64,000 bases of DNA from JBBRNH01 sp038230415 (GCA_038230415.1 JBBRNH010000012.1:25991-89990), one strand, 5' to 3'. Positions 9,201 through 16,512 are shown, counted from the stretch's first letter. Program-made: numbers and translations. The notes: generated from the letters alone by a model not told the origin.

Positions 9201-9781
9201 AACTGCACGTTCACGAATTTCAGGCTGTGGGGTGCGCTGAAAAACAACGTCGAAGGCGACGTGCCGCCCACGATACCCGAATCCCGGTCGTCGGTGTAGC
9301 GCAGGATAAACAGGCTGTCCATCCGCGCAAAGTTGTAGCCGCCGTCCTGCCGGGCCTGTCCGCCGTCTTGTTCCAAAAACAGATTCAGGGCCGCGCCTAA
9401 CCGCTGATGCCCCACCGCCGACGACTCGCGCAGGGTGTTGAGGTTGTCGGTTTTATTCCAGGAAATGATGTCGAGGTTGTCTTTGAGTTTGTCGAAATTG
9501 AAAAACAACTCACCCACATCGAAACATTCCGACACCAGCCGTTCGTCGTTATGGGTGTCTTTGCCGGTCAGGGTCTCAAACTGAGCGAGCCGCGCAAAGG
9601 CCGTTCTGACCAAATCGAACCGGGCAAACGGGCTGGGGATTGACGTTGGCGGTTCTTTGGTGTTGCCGCCTTCGGGGTCTTCGATGGCCTCGATTTCTTT
9701 TTTGCCGTAACCACCGCTCCGGCTAAACCAGTCTTCGCCGTTGGTGATGGTGTGCAGGGTCAATACGTGTTTGTTGTCCAT
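6230..9781 (-). CDS. Giant actin/Hsp70-fold ATPase with a ~590-aa N-terminal domain
   Basis: 1183 residues from the Met at 9781, seven bases after the stop of the tubulin-like gene; a longer frame upstream overlaps that gene and is low-quality text. The second half carries the ASKHA motifs: phosphate 1 at D602 (AIDFGTTNTHIEY), phosphate 2 at D841 (CVDIGGGTSDVVVF) and an adenosine-type Gly motif near residue 983 (YIAFSGNGSKVL). The N-terminal ~590 residues match nothing I recognise. The size and combination recall the actin/Hsp70-like SrfB family, but that assignment is tentative. It is not DnaK: there is no substrate-binding domain after the ATPase. It probably works with the tubulin-like protein and the ion motor, as a filament former or ATP-driven switch. 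Confidence 0.8.
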   Translation of the reverse strand: MDNKHVLTLHTITNGEDWFSRSGGYGKKEIEAIEDPEGGNTKEPPTSIPSPFARFDLVRTAFARLAQFETLTGKDTHNDERLVSECFDVGELFFNFDKLKDNLDIISWNKTDNLNTLRESSAVGHQRLGAALNLFLEQDGGQARQDGGYNFARMDSLFILRYTDDRDSGIVGGTSPSTLFFSAPHSLKFVNVQFGNQKLFGDGFTPLHLRDADYQKFWHGLSTRPGFGDCFPEVLAYLQKSLNLLKQQNNKLWQQIGNGAEKLRGDAFETLFDNLTSANGDLVEILDYRMKKVRVDATQFSRSGFVLNSEKYARLFPDKLSPMLLQENYQGRLIYTKDYWNKAQAVPPVVAEDWRENKRKLPGQADFYPWLTISDFLDPYIIRLVYPINADKFYDGGLTGNSLLQSYLLPLTKTFFDFFDADDLIAGKKVKLLLENRAGNSVKATLTIPLLPGEPPIVFDRIYYANDISEAPRPANETRNEGAVTEYQFGVNLMPFVRFANGPSPIYRVQVVDQDLDHYTYGNDYKLQFLTRDNKPLPVAEPKERSRKKQNVPDSVTTKYYAVGQNFDYIAVEAGGRRGLILPRFDQALREPGAVDFTFAIDFGTTNTHIEYTTNADPNPKAFTMGVADDENMVGKSATNPADSAIATLHHPDPTRRQYMNAVKATDIADVVPVELHPDRIGPHERASFPTRTALLENTPRWAETLAGFMDFNPALLYEKQNLMGYTVETNLKWANYRQDDREEKRVEAYIQSLLLLVRNKVLLNNGNLAATKLVWFYPLSMLETRRNYFEEVWNRQFAAIISTKTFPQRIPESTAPYYWYEGGSGEHAIQAESYPAVCVDIGGGTSDVVVFQRGKPTLITSFRFAANAIFGDAFATEGAALRNGFVRKYETKITALLNDNGFGELVKAYEKIKGRQRSEDIVAFFFSLKDNRDLQGKVSIDFNEMLGKDESLKIVFLVFYTALVYHIAQMMKARQMAMPRYIAFSGNGSKVLRVLSTKPAVLSQLARLIYQSVYEADYHTDGLEVIVEQKAPKEATCKGGLKHSTTLRFDRADDGRNDELIEATKRVLLGTTDQRFAGRKDTYETIGNDPAVLTDVVGEVRAFLTVLFSVNETMPFKDKFGVRAGDLDEYRKILEKDLADNVQVGFKRKRNDSDQKDPVEETLFFYPLVKGLNALAAHAANQ

Positions 9782-9788
9782 GGCGGGG

Positions 9789-11318
9789 TCAGGCGTTTTT
9801 AAACAGGTCTGGGAATTTTTCGCCCAAAAACGCATCGCTACCGCTGCCGAAAGCCTGCATGAGCTTGTCGGCGGGTGTGGGGTAGGTTTTGCGTAGGGTG
9901 GTTTTATTGAGCAGATTTTCGAGGGCGTTAAAATCGGTTTTCCCGGCAAAGAGTCCACCTTTGGGCGCGTAGCCCACGAGCAGATGCGCCAGATCGCGGC
10001 CAACTGCCACGTTTTGCAGGGCGGGGTTCTCATTGGCTTTGGTGTTTCCTTCAAGGGCGAAGGGCGCGAAGCCGCGTTTGTTCCGGCTCATCTCACCGAG
10101 CCAGACGGTGAAGGCCCGGCTGAAATCGCCGAGGTATGTTTTGTAGAACGAGCCACCCAAAAAGCTGCTGTCGATGGCGGGGGCTTCTTTTGTCCAGGCC
10201 ATGCTGCCCGACGACTCGCGCATCTGATGGGTGATGTAGGCATTGAGCAAGGCCATTTTGGTTAGTGGACGAGCCAGCGTTTGGCGGGTTTCTTCGCCCA
10301 GATCGGCCATTGTCAGCGTCTCCACATTTTTACGAATACCAAACTCGCTGAACACCGGGCCAACGGGTTTGCCGTTTTCGGTGTCTAAATCGGCATCGGC
10401 GAGGTTGGCAAAATCGGCAATTGCCAGTGCGCCCGCCAGTTCAACAACGTGCGCGTCGTTGCGTTGGCCGCCTTCGCCGGGGTCATAGGCGTAGTTTTGG
10501 GTCAGTTGGTCGCCAATGTAATAGAGCCGGTTCAGGCGGTCGTTCACGCCCCGCCCGTAGTAGTGCAGGGCGGCTTTGGCTTTCGAGTAAAACGTGGCCT
10601 TGTCAATCCGTCGTTCGGTGTTGGGTTCTACGCCAAAATAGGGCAGGGCCGTGAGCGCACCAATCCGGGCGTTGCGCAGGTATTCGGGGTTGTCGAGATC
10701 ACCGGCGGTGGCCCCGCGAATATTTTTCAGGATAATGGGGAAGCCAGCCGCGCCCGTACCGCCAAAAATCGAGCTGATGATAAACACCCGGTCGTTGGCC
10801 GCGAAATTGGCCGCAAACTGCCGAAACTCGTCGGAGTCTTTAAACTGATTCAGCACCACGCTGCCGATATTGGGGTTGCCCACAAACCCGACGTTCATCT
10901 CCGTATTCAGGTTGCGCTCCGAAAACAGCAACTCGGTCAGGGCTTTGTTGGCCGGGTCAAGCTGGGCGTAATCAATATACTGGCCGAAGGTTTCGTTGCC
11001 TACGCCTTTGAGTTCAAAAGTGTAGGTGTCGGCCAGCTTGTCGCTGTTGTTGATGATGTTTTTGAGGGTACGAATATCCTGCCCGAAAAACGCGCCGGGG
11101 CCGGGTTTCTGGGTCAGGTCATTGCGGATGCGCTGGTAGGTTTTCAGCAGGTCTTCGGTCCGTTTGAGGTCGTCGTTGGCCTTGTGCGGGTCCACAATAA
11201 TCGGCACCACCACCGACGTATCGCCTAATGTCACGCCCGATGCGAGGAGCATCGTCAGGGCTTTAACCACCCGTGAGCCAGTGCCGCCGATAGCAAAAAT
11301 AAACAGTTTATGCGCCAT
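9789..11318 (-). CDS. Tubulin/FtsZ-like GTPase
   Basis: 509 residues. It opens KLFIFAIGGTGSRVVKAL, a Rossmann-type first strand and T1-like loop (GGTGSR, residues 11-16). It carries the tubulin-signature-like loop at 186-192 (SSIFGGTGAAG), later in the chain than in FtsZ. This fits the large tubulin-like proteins often annotated as tubulin-like domain proteins (Tubulin_2 type) rather than cell-division FtsZ. It is co-transcribed with the actin-like gene (7-base gap) and with a small membrane protein (5-base gap). Expected to bind GTP and possibly polymerise at the membrane. An FtsZ-like family found with VWA and OmpA-family genes and proposed to remodel membranes has been described by Makarova and Koonin; membership needs a profile search. 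Confidence 0.85.
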   Translation of the reverse strand: MAHKLFIFAIGGTGSRVVKALTMLLASGVTLGDTSVVVPIIVDPHKANDDLKRTEDLLKTYQRIRNDLTQKPGPGAFFGQDIRTLKNIINNSDKLADTYTFELKGVGNETFGQYIDYAQLDPANKALTELLFSERNLNTEMNVGFVGNPNIGSVVLNQFKDSDEFRQFAANFAANDRVFIISSIFGGTGAAGFPIILKNIRGATAGDLDNPEYLRNARIGALTALPYFGVEPNTERRIDKATFYSKAKAALHYYGRGVNDRLNRLYYIGDQLTQNYAYDPGEGGQRNDAHVVELAGALAIADFANLADADLDTENGKPVGPVFSEFGIRKNVETLTMADLGEETRQTLARPLTKMALLNAYITHQMRESSGSMAWTKEAPAIDSSFLGGSFYKTYLGDFSRAFTVWLGEMSRNKRGFAPFALEGNTKANENPALQNVAVGRDLAHLLVGYAPKGGLFAGKTDFNALENLLNKTTLRKTYPTPADKLMQAFGSGSDAFLGEKFPDLFKNA

Positions 11319-11323
11319 AGTTT

Positions 11324-11749
11324 TCAGAAAGGGGTTTTGCGGGCGTTGTGATTACCCACAAATTTGATAGCTATCGAAAGCAGGAAAAACAGCACGGCGG
11401 TGAGGGCGAACATCTCCAGGGCGAACACAAAAAATACGGCCCCGCCCTGATCGAAAAAATAGGTGATGTTTTCGGGTTTGGCCGTTGGGTTGCGCGGAAT
11501 CTCGCGGTTCTGCATCGAAAAACAAGTCAATAACTGCACGATGAATACCAGCAAACTGGTGATAATCAGGGTTCCGAACCAGTACGGCAGTTTGCTTTGG
11601 TTAGACCGGATTGCCACCGCGTAATAAAACGCCAATACCCCCAGTACGCTGATAATGAGCCAGGAGAGTGTTACCGGCATCAACAGTTGCTGATCGATAA
11701 GGTCGTCTAAGAGCGAGCCGTCCACAAAAAATTCATAAAAGGATTCCAT
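11324..11749 (-). CDS. Small multi-TM protein of the motor/cytoskeleton operon
   Basis: 141 residues, mostly hydrophobic, with three or four TM helices: roughly residues 24-47 (PVTLSWLIISVLGVLAFYY), 57-78 (FGTLIITSLLVFIVQLLTCF) and 105-135 (AVFFVFALEMFALTAVLFFL). No family is recognised. It sits five bases upstream of the tubulin-like gene, so a role as membrane anchor for that protein is a reasonable guess from position only. Confidence 0.75.
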   Translation of the reverse strand: MESFYEFFVDGSLLDDLIDQQLLMPVTLSWLIISVLGVLAFYYAVAIRSNQSKLPYWFGTLIITSLLVFIVQLLTCFSMQNREIPRNPTAKPENITYFFDQGGAVFFVFALEMFALTAVLFFLLSIAIKFVGNHNARKTPF

Positions 11750-11784
11750 AAATGAAAATGGGTTGTGAGAATGAAGAAAACGAA

Positions 11785-13101
11785 TCAGTCGGCAAGCAGA
11801 ATTTTTAGTACAAAGGCGTTTTGCGTATCGGTGGTGTGGGCGTTATAGGCCTGCCCAACGCCCGTCAGCATGGCCGTCAGGCCAAAGGTAGTGCTGGCAA
11901 AACGCGCGTCTTTCAGGTTGCGGTCGTCGTCGGTATGGGTCTCTGGCACCCAGGCTGGCAACCGTTGCTTTTTGAGTTTCACGGTCAGGGTGCGCTCTCC
12001 CCGTGCTTCGGTGTTGGCCTGTAACACCAGCACGTGCGTGGTGCCGTCTGTGCCGTCGGAAGGTTTCACGGCAATGAGTTTAAAGTTGTCTTTAGCCGAG
12101 AGAATCTCGTAGTTTTTTGGGTTTCGCAGCGTGGCTTCCGAATACGCTCCCTGCGGCAGGGTGATGCCTACGCAGAGTGTCAGGCGTTGGCCGGGGCGGT
12201 GGGGCGGGTTCACGTTTTTGATCGCGTGAAGGCCACTGGCGTTTTCGGCGTTATGGTCTCGGTCTTTGTCGAAGGTGCCGAGCGCGTCGGGGTCACTTTT
12301 GAGTACCGTATAATACGGTTCGGTGAGGGCGTTGCTAAACAACAGCGCGTTCTGGAAGCCCGGATAATCCGTAAAATTCCGAAACGGGGCGTATTTGGGT
12401 TCGGTCAGGAGTTGGAGCATAGTAGCGTTCTTGGCAAAGAGCAGCACATAATACGGTCGGTTGCCCCGGTACATGATTCCTTTGTTTTGCTGATTATACG
12501 GAAAATACCGCCCCGCAAACTCCGACTGCATCTGTAACACCAGCAATGATCCTGACTTGGCGTAGGTTTTCAGGGCCAACTGCGCCAGATTTTGGGCCGC
12601 GCTCTGAATGCTGCCCGCATTTTGGCCGGTCATGGCACGGTCAGAATACACTAAGTCGGTCACTAAAATTGATAATTCCGCATCCTTGAGTTGAGCGGTC
12701 AGCGTACGGAAGATGCGTTCAAAATCGGTGAACGACGCATCGCCCACTTTGGTCTCAAACAATGACCTTGACTTAATCAGGTCGGGATACGATTTTGGGT
12801 ATGCATACACCGAATCATTGACGATGAAGACCGGCACTTTTGTTGGGTCATCGAAGGTGTTGAGCATCGTGGTGACGGTATTCTTCAGGTTCCGGTTCAG
12901 GGCCGGGCCGTCGTAACCGAGCATACTGCCACTGGCTTCGAGGTAGAGTTTGGCCCGAATTGGTTTGGCAACTATGACTGCCGGAGTCGTTTTACCGTCA
13001 TTGGTTCCAGTGTGTTTGCGGGTATCGCAGCCAACTACTGAAAGAAGCAAAAAAAGAACGGGCAGAATACAGGTTGTTGCGGGTACTGAGCGTCTGAACA
13101 T
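11785..13101 (-). CDS. VWA-like lipoprotein with altered MIDAS
   Basis: 438 residues with a lipoprotein signal (ILPVLFLLLSVVGC, Cys near residue 25). From about residue 50 the protein looks like a von Willebrand A fold: strand AKLYLEASGSMLGYDG corresponds to the MIDAS DxSxS loop, with Glu in place of the first Asp. LSILVTDLVYSD is the second metal-loop strand. The C-terminal ~180 residues are beta-rich and unassigned. It should be tethered to the membrane facing the periplasm, where it could bind an operon partner or envelope component. A VWA protein in a tubulin-like gene neighbourhood matches what has been described for FtsZ-like membrane-remodelling clusters. Confidence 0.75.
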   Translation of the reverse strand: MFRRSVPATTCILPVLFLLLSVVGCDTRKHTGTNDGKTTPAVIVAKPIRAKLYLEASGSMLGYDGPALNRNLKNTVTTMLNTFDDPTKVPVFIVNDSVYAYPKSYPDLIKSRSLFETKVGDASFTDFERIFRTLTAQLKDAELSILVTDLVYSDRAMTGQNAGSIQSAAQNLAQLALKTYAKSGSLLVLQMQSEFAGRYFPYNQQNKGIMYRGNRPYYVLLFAKNATMLQLLTEPKYAPFRNFTDYPGFQNALLFSNALTEPYYTVLKSDPDALGTFDKDRDHNAENASGLHAIKNVNPPHRPGQRLTLCVGITLPQGAYSEATLRNPKNYEILSAKDNFKLIAVKPSDGTDGTTHVLVLQANTEARGERTLTVKLKKQRLPAWVPETHTDDDRNLKDARFASTTFGLTAMLTGVGQAYNAHTTDTQNAFVLKILLAD

Positions 13102-13188
13102 AGTGGGTGGGGGAGGGTTAGGCAGAAAAAGGTTGCTACCGTTGAGTTGAAACGGCAGTCCGAAACAGAAAACTTATTTCAGGGCTGT

Positions 13189-14124
13189 TTATTGTGGGTG
13201 GTCATCAGGATTGGTAGGCAGGGTGCCAAACCCATCTGAGCGGCTCGTGGGGGGCGGGGCCATCGGAATCACCGACGGCATGGTATCCGTCAGGTAACGC
13301 TCGTCGGGGTGGGTTTCAACCACAACACGGGGTTCTGCGTCGGCGGTTGGCACGGTATGGGGGCGGGGCAGCTCATCGGCCCAGCCTTTTTGCGGTGTTC
13401 GTGGTTGGGGCAACTGCTCGGCATCAGCCCGAACCGGCGCGATTGGCGGGCTTTTTCGGCGGCTCTCAGCGATCTCCCGGCTCAGTGCCTGATTTTCGGT
13501 GCGAAGGTCGGCGGCTTCGCGTTTTGCCGACTGATAAAACCGCAGATACACCAACGCCCCGCCCAGCAACGTACCCGCCAAGGCACCGAGTGCCAGCACC
13601 CCAATCAACAAACCGACGGGTGACTTGCCAGCGGGCGGTTCTGTTTCGGCCTTTTTTGCGGCCTCGATCACGGAGCCAACGGGCAGTGCGGCCTGCGGGC
13701 TAAGGGTATCCGTACCGTCGGGCATCCGGCTCTTAACGGTCTGTGCCGAACCGAATGCCGGGCCGGTGCCGGGCGTGGCGGCTGCGGCAGTGGGCCGGTT
13801 ATAGTCGGCCACGCGCTGGATCGCGGCCAGAAATGACTTTGCTTTTGGGTCCCGGCTGGTGCCTAAGGCCCGGTTTGCGTCAGCCGACAGCCGTTGTAAT
13901 TCGGTCAGGGTGATGCACTCCCGGCTGGCGTTACCAGCAAAAAAATAGCGGTTTAACGACGGAACCGAGAGCCGCCTGTTCAGGTCTTTGTAGCTCGCGG
14001 GCCAGTCGCGCTCATTTTTTTTAACCAGCGCAATCGTACTGCCCGGCGGACAATCGGCGAAAACCGGCAGCAGGGCCAGCCAAATCAACCCACTCAGCCC
14101 ACTGTTACGAATGACAACACGCAT
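13189..14124 (-). CDS. Signal-peptide/TM protein; first gene of the motor/cytoskeleton operon
   Basis: 311 residues. A signal peptide (SGLIWLALLPVFA) is followed by a ~75-residue domain starting DCPPGSTIALV, with a DWPASYKDL segment, NRYFFAGN and a second Cys in ECITLTELQRLS. The protein at 4888-6150 has the same domain, so the two are paralogous at the N-terminus. After a linker comes a TM helix (GLLIGVLALGALAGTLLGGALVYL), a short coiled coil (residues ~210-235) and a Pro-rich tail. The two conserved cysteines probably form a disulphide in the periplasm. The gene is 68 bases downstream of ung on the same strand and 87 bases before the VWA gene. No function is known. Confidence 0.72.
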   Translation of the reverse strand: MRVVIRNSGLSGLIWLALLPVFADCPPGSTIALVKKNERDWPASYKDLNRRLSVPSLNRYFFAGNASRECITLTELQRLSADANRALGTSRDPKAKSFLAAIQRVADYNRPTAAAATPGTGPAFGSAQTVKSRMPDGTDTLSPQAALPVGSVIEAAKKAETEPPAGKSPVGLLIGVLALGALAGTLLGGALVYLRFYQSAKREAADLRTENQALSREIAESRRKSPPIAPVRADAEQLPQPRTPQKGWADELPRPHTVPTADAEPRVVVETHPDERYLTDTMPSVIPMAPPPTSRSDGFGTLPTNPDDHPQ

Positions 14125-14192
14125 ATTCTGACGGGTTTATGAGAGCGGTTCTTGTTTTTGGTGGGTGAATATAGAACCTATTACCTGTATCA

Positions 14193-14858
14193 TCACCACT
14201 CGATTGGGGGCAGTCCCTGACCAAGAAGGTACTCGTTGGCCTGGCTGAAGTGTTTGTTGCCAAACCAGCCGCCGTAGTTTGCCGCCATCGGCGAGGGGTG
14301 TTTGGCCGTTAGTACGCAGTGTTTGGCAGTATCAATCACCGCGCCTTTTTTCTGAGCATAGGCTCCCCAGAGCATAAACACAACGTGCTGTTTCTCAGTA
14401 GACATGAGCCTGATAATAGCATCGGTGAAGGTTTCCCACCCTTTGCCCTGGTGCGAACCAGCCTGCCCCGCCCGCACCGTAAGTGTTGAGTTCAGGAGTA
14501 GTACGCCCTGTTTGGCCCAGCGTTCGAGGTTGCCCGATTTGGGAATCGGTGTGCCGAGGTCGTCCTGGATTTCTTTGAAGACGTTCACTAACGACGGCGG
14601 TTTTGGTACGCCTTCGCTCACCGAAAACGCCAGCCCGTTGGCCTGTCCCGCGCCGTGATAGGGGTCTTGCCCCAGAATAATTACCCGCGTATCGGTAAAA
14701 CTACACTGATCGAAGGCGTTGAAAATCAGCTTGCCCGGCGGGTAAACCTGCTGCGTCGTATATTCATCGCGGATGAACTCAGCTAAGGGTTTGAAATACG
14801 GTTTATCAAATTCGGGTTGTAAATAAGGTTGCCACGATTCGGCGATGATGACTTTCAT
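14193..14858 (-). CDS. ung: Uracil-DNA glycosylase
   Basis: 221 residues from the Met at 14858; upstream in-frame text is not conserved-looking and contains low-quality sequence. Family 1 UDG motifs are intact: VIILGQDPYHGAGQANGLAFSV (catalytic Asp-Pro-Tyr-His loop), GVLLLNSTLTV, and the minor-groove loop AKHPSPMAANYGG. The enzyme removes uracil from DNA and starts base excision repair. It lies upstream of the ten-gene operon on the same strand but has no obvious link to it. Confidence 0.96.
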   Translation of the reverse strand: MKVIIAESWQPYLQPEFDKPYFKPLAEFIRDEYTTQQVYPPGKLIFNAFDQCSFTDTRVIILGQDPYHGAGQANGLAFSVSEGVPKPPSLVNVFKEIQDDLGTPIPKSGNLERWAKQGVLLLNSTLTVRAGQAGSHQGKGWETFTDAIIRLMSTEKQHVVFMLWGAYAQKKGAVIDTAKHCVLTAKHPSPMAANYGGWFGNKHFSQANEYLLGQGLPPIEW

Positions 14859-14973
14859 TGGAGTCGGGGTAAAGATGATGAAGCAGCCTGAGAGCCGGGT
14901 TGCGCGTTTGTGTTTGTGAATGTAAACCAATAGCCCTAACTTTCGTTTGCCATTTATTAAACAATCACCAGTT

Positions 14974-15360
14974 ATGATGACCGCCGTTACGGAAGGGGTT
15001 CAGGTAAGCGTCAGAACGGAGTATCAGCAGCACTACTCCAGCCCGATGCAGGCACATTACGTGTTCACGTACCGAATTGCCATCGAAAACCGCAGTGAAT
15101 ACACCATTCAGTTATTACGGCGGCACTGGACAATTTATGACTCTAACGGCACCGTCCGCGAGGTTGAGGGAGAAGGTGTGGTGGGCCTGCAGCCGGTGCT
15201 GGAACCCGGCGAAATCCACGAATACGTGTCGGGCTGCAACCTTAAATCGAGCATGGGTAAAATGACCGGCACCTACACCGTGGAGCGCATCATTGATGGC
15301 AAACTGCTGAAAATCACCATCCCGGAGTTTACCATGATTGCCCCCTTTAAACTGAATTAG
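14974..15360 (+). CDS. apaG: ApaG domain protein
   Basis: 128 residues from the ATG at 14974. The whole length matches ApaG, an Ig-like beta-sandwich: VFTYRIAIENRSEYTIQLLRRHW, then the diagnostic EVEGEGVVGLQPVLEPGE and a final FTMIAPF. The proteins are cytosolic and of uncertain biochemical role, once linked to Co/Mg resistance. It is a single gene, convergent with the Lrp gene across an unusual repeat array. Confidence 0.95.
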   Translation: MMTAVTEGVQVSVRTEYQQHYSSPMQAHYVFTYRIAIENRSEYTIQLLRRHWTIYDSNGTVREVEGEGVVGLQPVLEPGEIHEYVSGCNLKSSMGKMTGTYTVERIIDGKLLKITIPEFTMIAPFKLN

Positions 15361-15376
15361 TTCAGGATATTTCTAA

Positions 15377-15446
15377 GTCGAAAGTCGAAAGTCGAAAGTC
15401 GAAAGTCGAAAGTCGAAAGTCGAAAGTCGAAAGTCGAAAGTCGAAA
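15377..15446 (+). repeat. Tandem array of ten GTCGAAA heptamers
   Basis: Ten perfect head-to-tail copies of GTCGAAA, ending in GTCA, 16 bases after the apaG stop. The period of 7 is unbroken. It is followed 37 bases later by an array of opposite polarity (15484-15539), so the transcript could fold into a register-free hairpin. Confidence 0.98.
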
Positions 15447-15483
15447 GTCAGTAGCCGCAATCGTCAGCGACTTGCAGCAACCA

Positions 15484-15539
15484 GACTTTCGACCTGCGAC
15501 TTTCGACCTGCGACTTTTGACCTGCAACTTTTGACCTGT
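15484..15539. repeat. Four 14-bp repeats complementary to the heptamer array
   Basis: Four tandem units of a 14-mer, GACTTTCGACCTGC and variants (two identical copies, then two with T for C). Each contains TTTCGAC or TTTTGAC, the reverse complement of the upstream heptamer. The array ends at the stop of the minus-strand Lrp gene, so it may serve as part of a shared terminator. Confidence 0.92.
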
Positions 15540-15543
15540 GACT

Positions 15544-16011
15544 TCACGGAATCGGCAACACTTTACTTTCTTTGAAGGTTGACATAATCACCATCGTCTG
15601 GGTGCTGGCAACTTCGTCAATCTCGTTAATCACATCGAGCATCAGGGCCTGATACGAGGCAATATCCTGCGAGATAACCTTCAGCAAAAAATCGCCGGAG
15701 CCGGTAATGTGGTGACACTCGATGATTTCGGGAATGTGATTGGCCTTGTCCACAAATGACATGGTCACGTCTTTTTTGTGACCAACCAAGGCCACCATCA
15801 CAAACGTGGTCACGCCGAGACCCACGCGCTCCCTGTCGAGCTGGGCGTGATAGCTTTGAATAATGCCGGATGTTTCGAGTTTTTTAACGCGCTCCAGCGT
15901 TGGTGCAGGCGAGAGGCCAATCTCTTTCGATAGCTGGGCGTTGGTAATCTTGGCGTTTGCCTGCAGGATGTCCAGTACCTTACGGTCTATCTGGTCGAGC
16001 TTGTTTGACAT
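15544..16011 (-). CDS. Lrp/AsnC family transcriptional regulator
   Basis: 155 residues. The N-terminal winged helix (LDQIDRKVLDILQANAKITNAQLSKEIGLS) and the C-terminal RAM/AsnC ligand-binding domain (HITGSGDFLLKVISQDIASYQALM) are complete and of normal length. Such regulators are octameric and respond to amino acids. The target is not evident. It is a monocistronic gene with a TAnnTTTG box upstream. Confidence 0.94.
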   Translation of the reverse strand: MSNKLDQIDRKVLDILQANAKITNAQLSKEIGLSPAPTLERVKKLETSGIIQSYHAQLDRERVGLGVTTFVMVALVGHKKDVTMSFVDKANHIPEIIECHHITGSGDFLLKVISQDIASYQALMLDVINEIDEVASTQTMVIMSTFKESKVLPIP

Positions 16012-16049
16012 AATGGGGCAATGGAATAAGTAAAACTGTCGAGACGGGG

Positions 16050-16057
16050 CAAAATTA
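16050..16057 (-). promoter_or_regulatory. Candidate -7 box for the Lrp gene
   Basis: The minus strand reads TAATTTTG, a perfect match to the Bacteroidota -7 consensus TAnnTTTG, about 40 bases before the Lrp ATG. No good -33 TTG is placed at the usual distance. Confidence 0.45.
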
Positions 16058-16181
16058 GTACCTTTCCAAATAAAAATCTAAAAAGATATGGCTTTCTTAC
16101 AAAAATGAAGAATATTCTGCATCCAAAATCAATTTTTACCCCACAAAATTAAGGCTAACCGTCCAAAGACCAAACCCGAAC

Positions 16182-16472
16182 TTACCGTTTACTAATCTTA
16201 TTTCCGGTGATAATTCGCTGTTCCGACGACTTAAACGGGTGGTCATCAGCGGCAGAACGGGCCGCGTGTTTGGTGCTGCGGCCCTGCACCCGCGCCCGCC
16301 ACATCCGCCACGACGATGGCTTCATCTCCCTACGCATCAGACCGATAACGTCCTGTTCGGTCAGGCCAAACTGCGTTTCTATCGCATCAAACGGGGTGCG
16401 GTCTTCCCACGCCATTTCGATAATCCGGTCAATATCGGCTTCGGTGAGTTGGGCATATTTTTCGTTTTTCAT
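16182..16472 (-). CDS. TIGR03643/DUF2805 family protein
   Basis: 96 residues. The text LTEADIDRIIEMAWEDRTPF, then FGLTEQDVIGLMRREM and SSWRMWRARV is characteristic of the short TIGR03643 (DUF2805) family, a predicted helix-turn-helix-like protein of unknown function. It is divergent from a DUF2256 gene 40 bases away. These two families commonly neighbour each other and cryptochrome/photolyase genes; no photolyase lies in this window. Confidence 0.88.
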   Translation of the reverse strand: MKNEKYAQLTEADIDRIIEMAWEDRTPFDAIETQFGLTEQDVIGLMRREMKPSSWRMWRARVQGRSTKHAARSAADDHPFKSSEQRIITGNKISKR

Positions 16473-16512
16473 CTTCGTAGAACCTTACAGACTGTCCCGT
16501 AGTTTTTCAGGA

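Noticed and set aside
6230..9781. DnaK chaperone
   Set aside because: The phosphate motifs match the fold only; the ATPase is C-terminal, there is no substrate-binding domain, and the N-terminal half is unrelated.
9789..11318. Cell-division FtsZ
   Set aside because: Too long, tubulin-type Gly loop far later than in FtsZ, no FtsA/FtsQ neighbours, and no FtsZ C-terminal peptide.
15377..15539. CRISPR array
   Set aside because: The repeat is a 7-bp perfect tandem without unique spacers, and no cas genes are near.
16207..16512. 147-residue extension upstream of the DUF2256 protein
   Set aside because: It overlaps the TIGR03643 gene in antisense; only the last 45 residues match a family.
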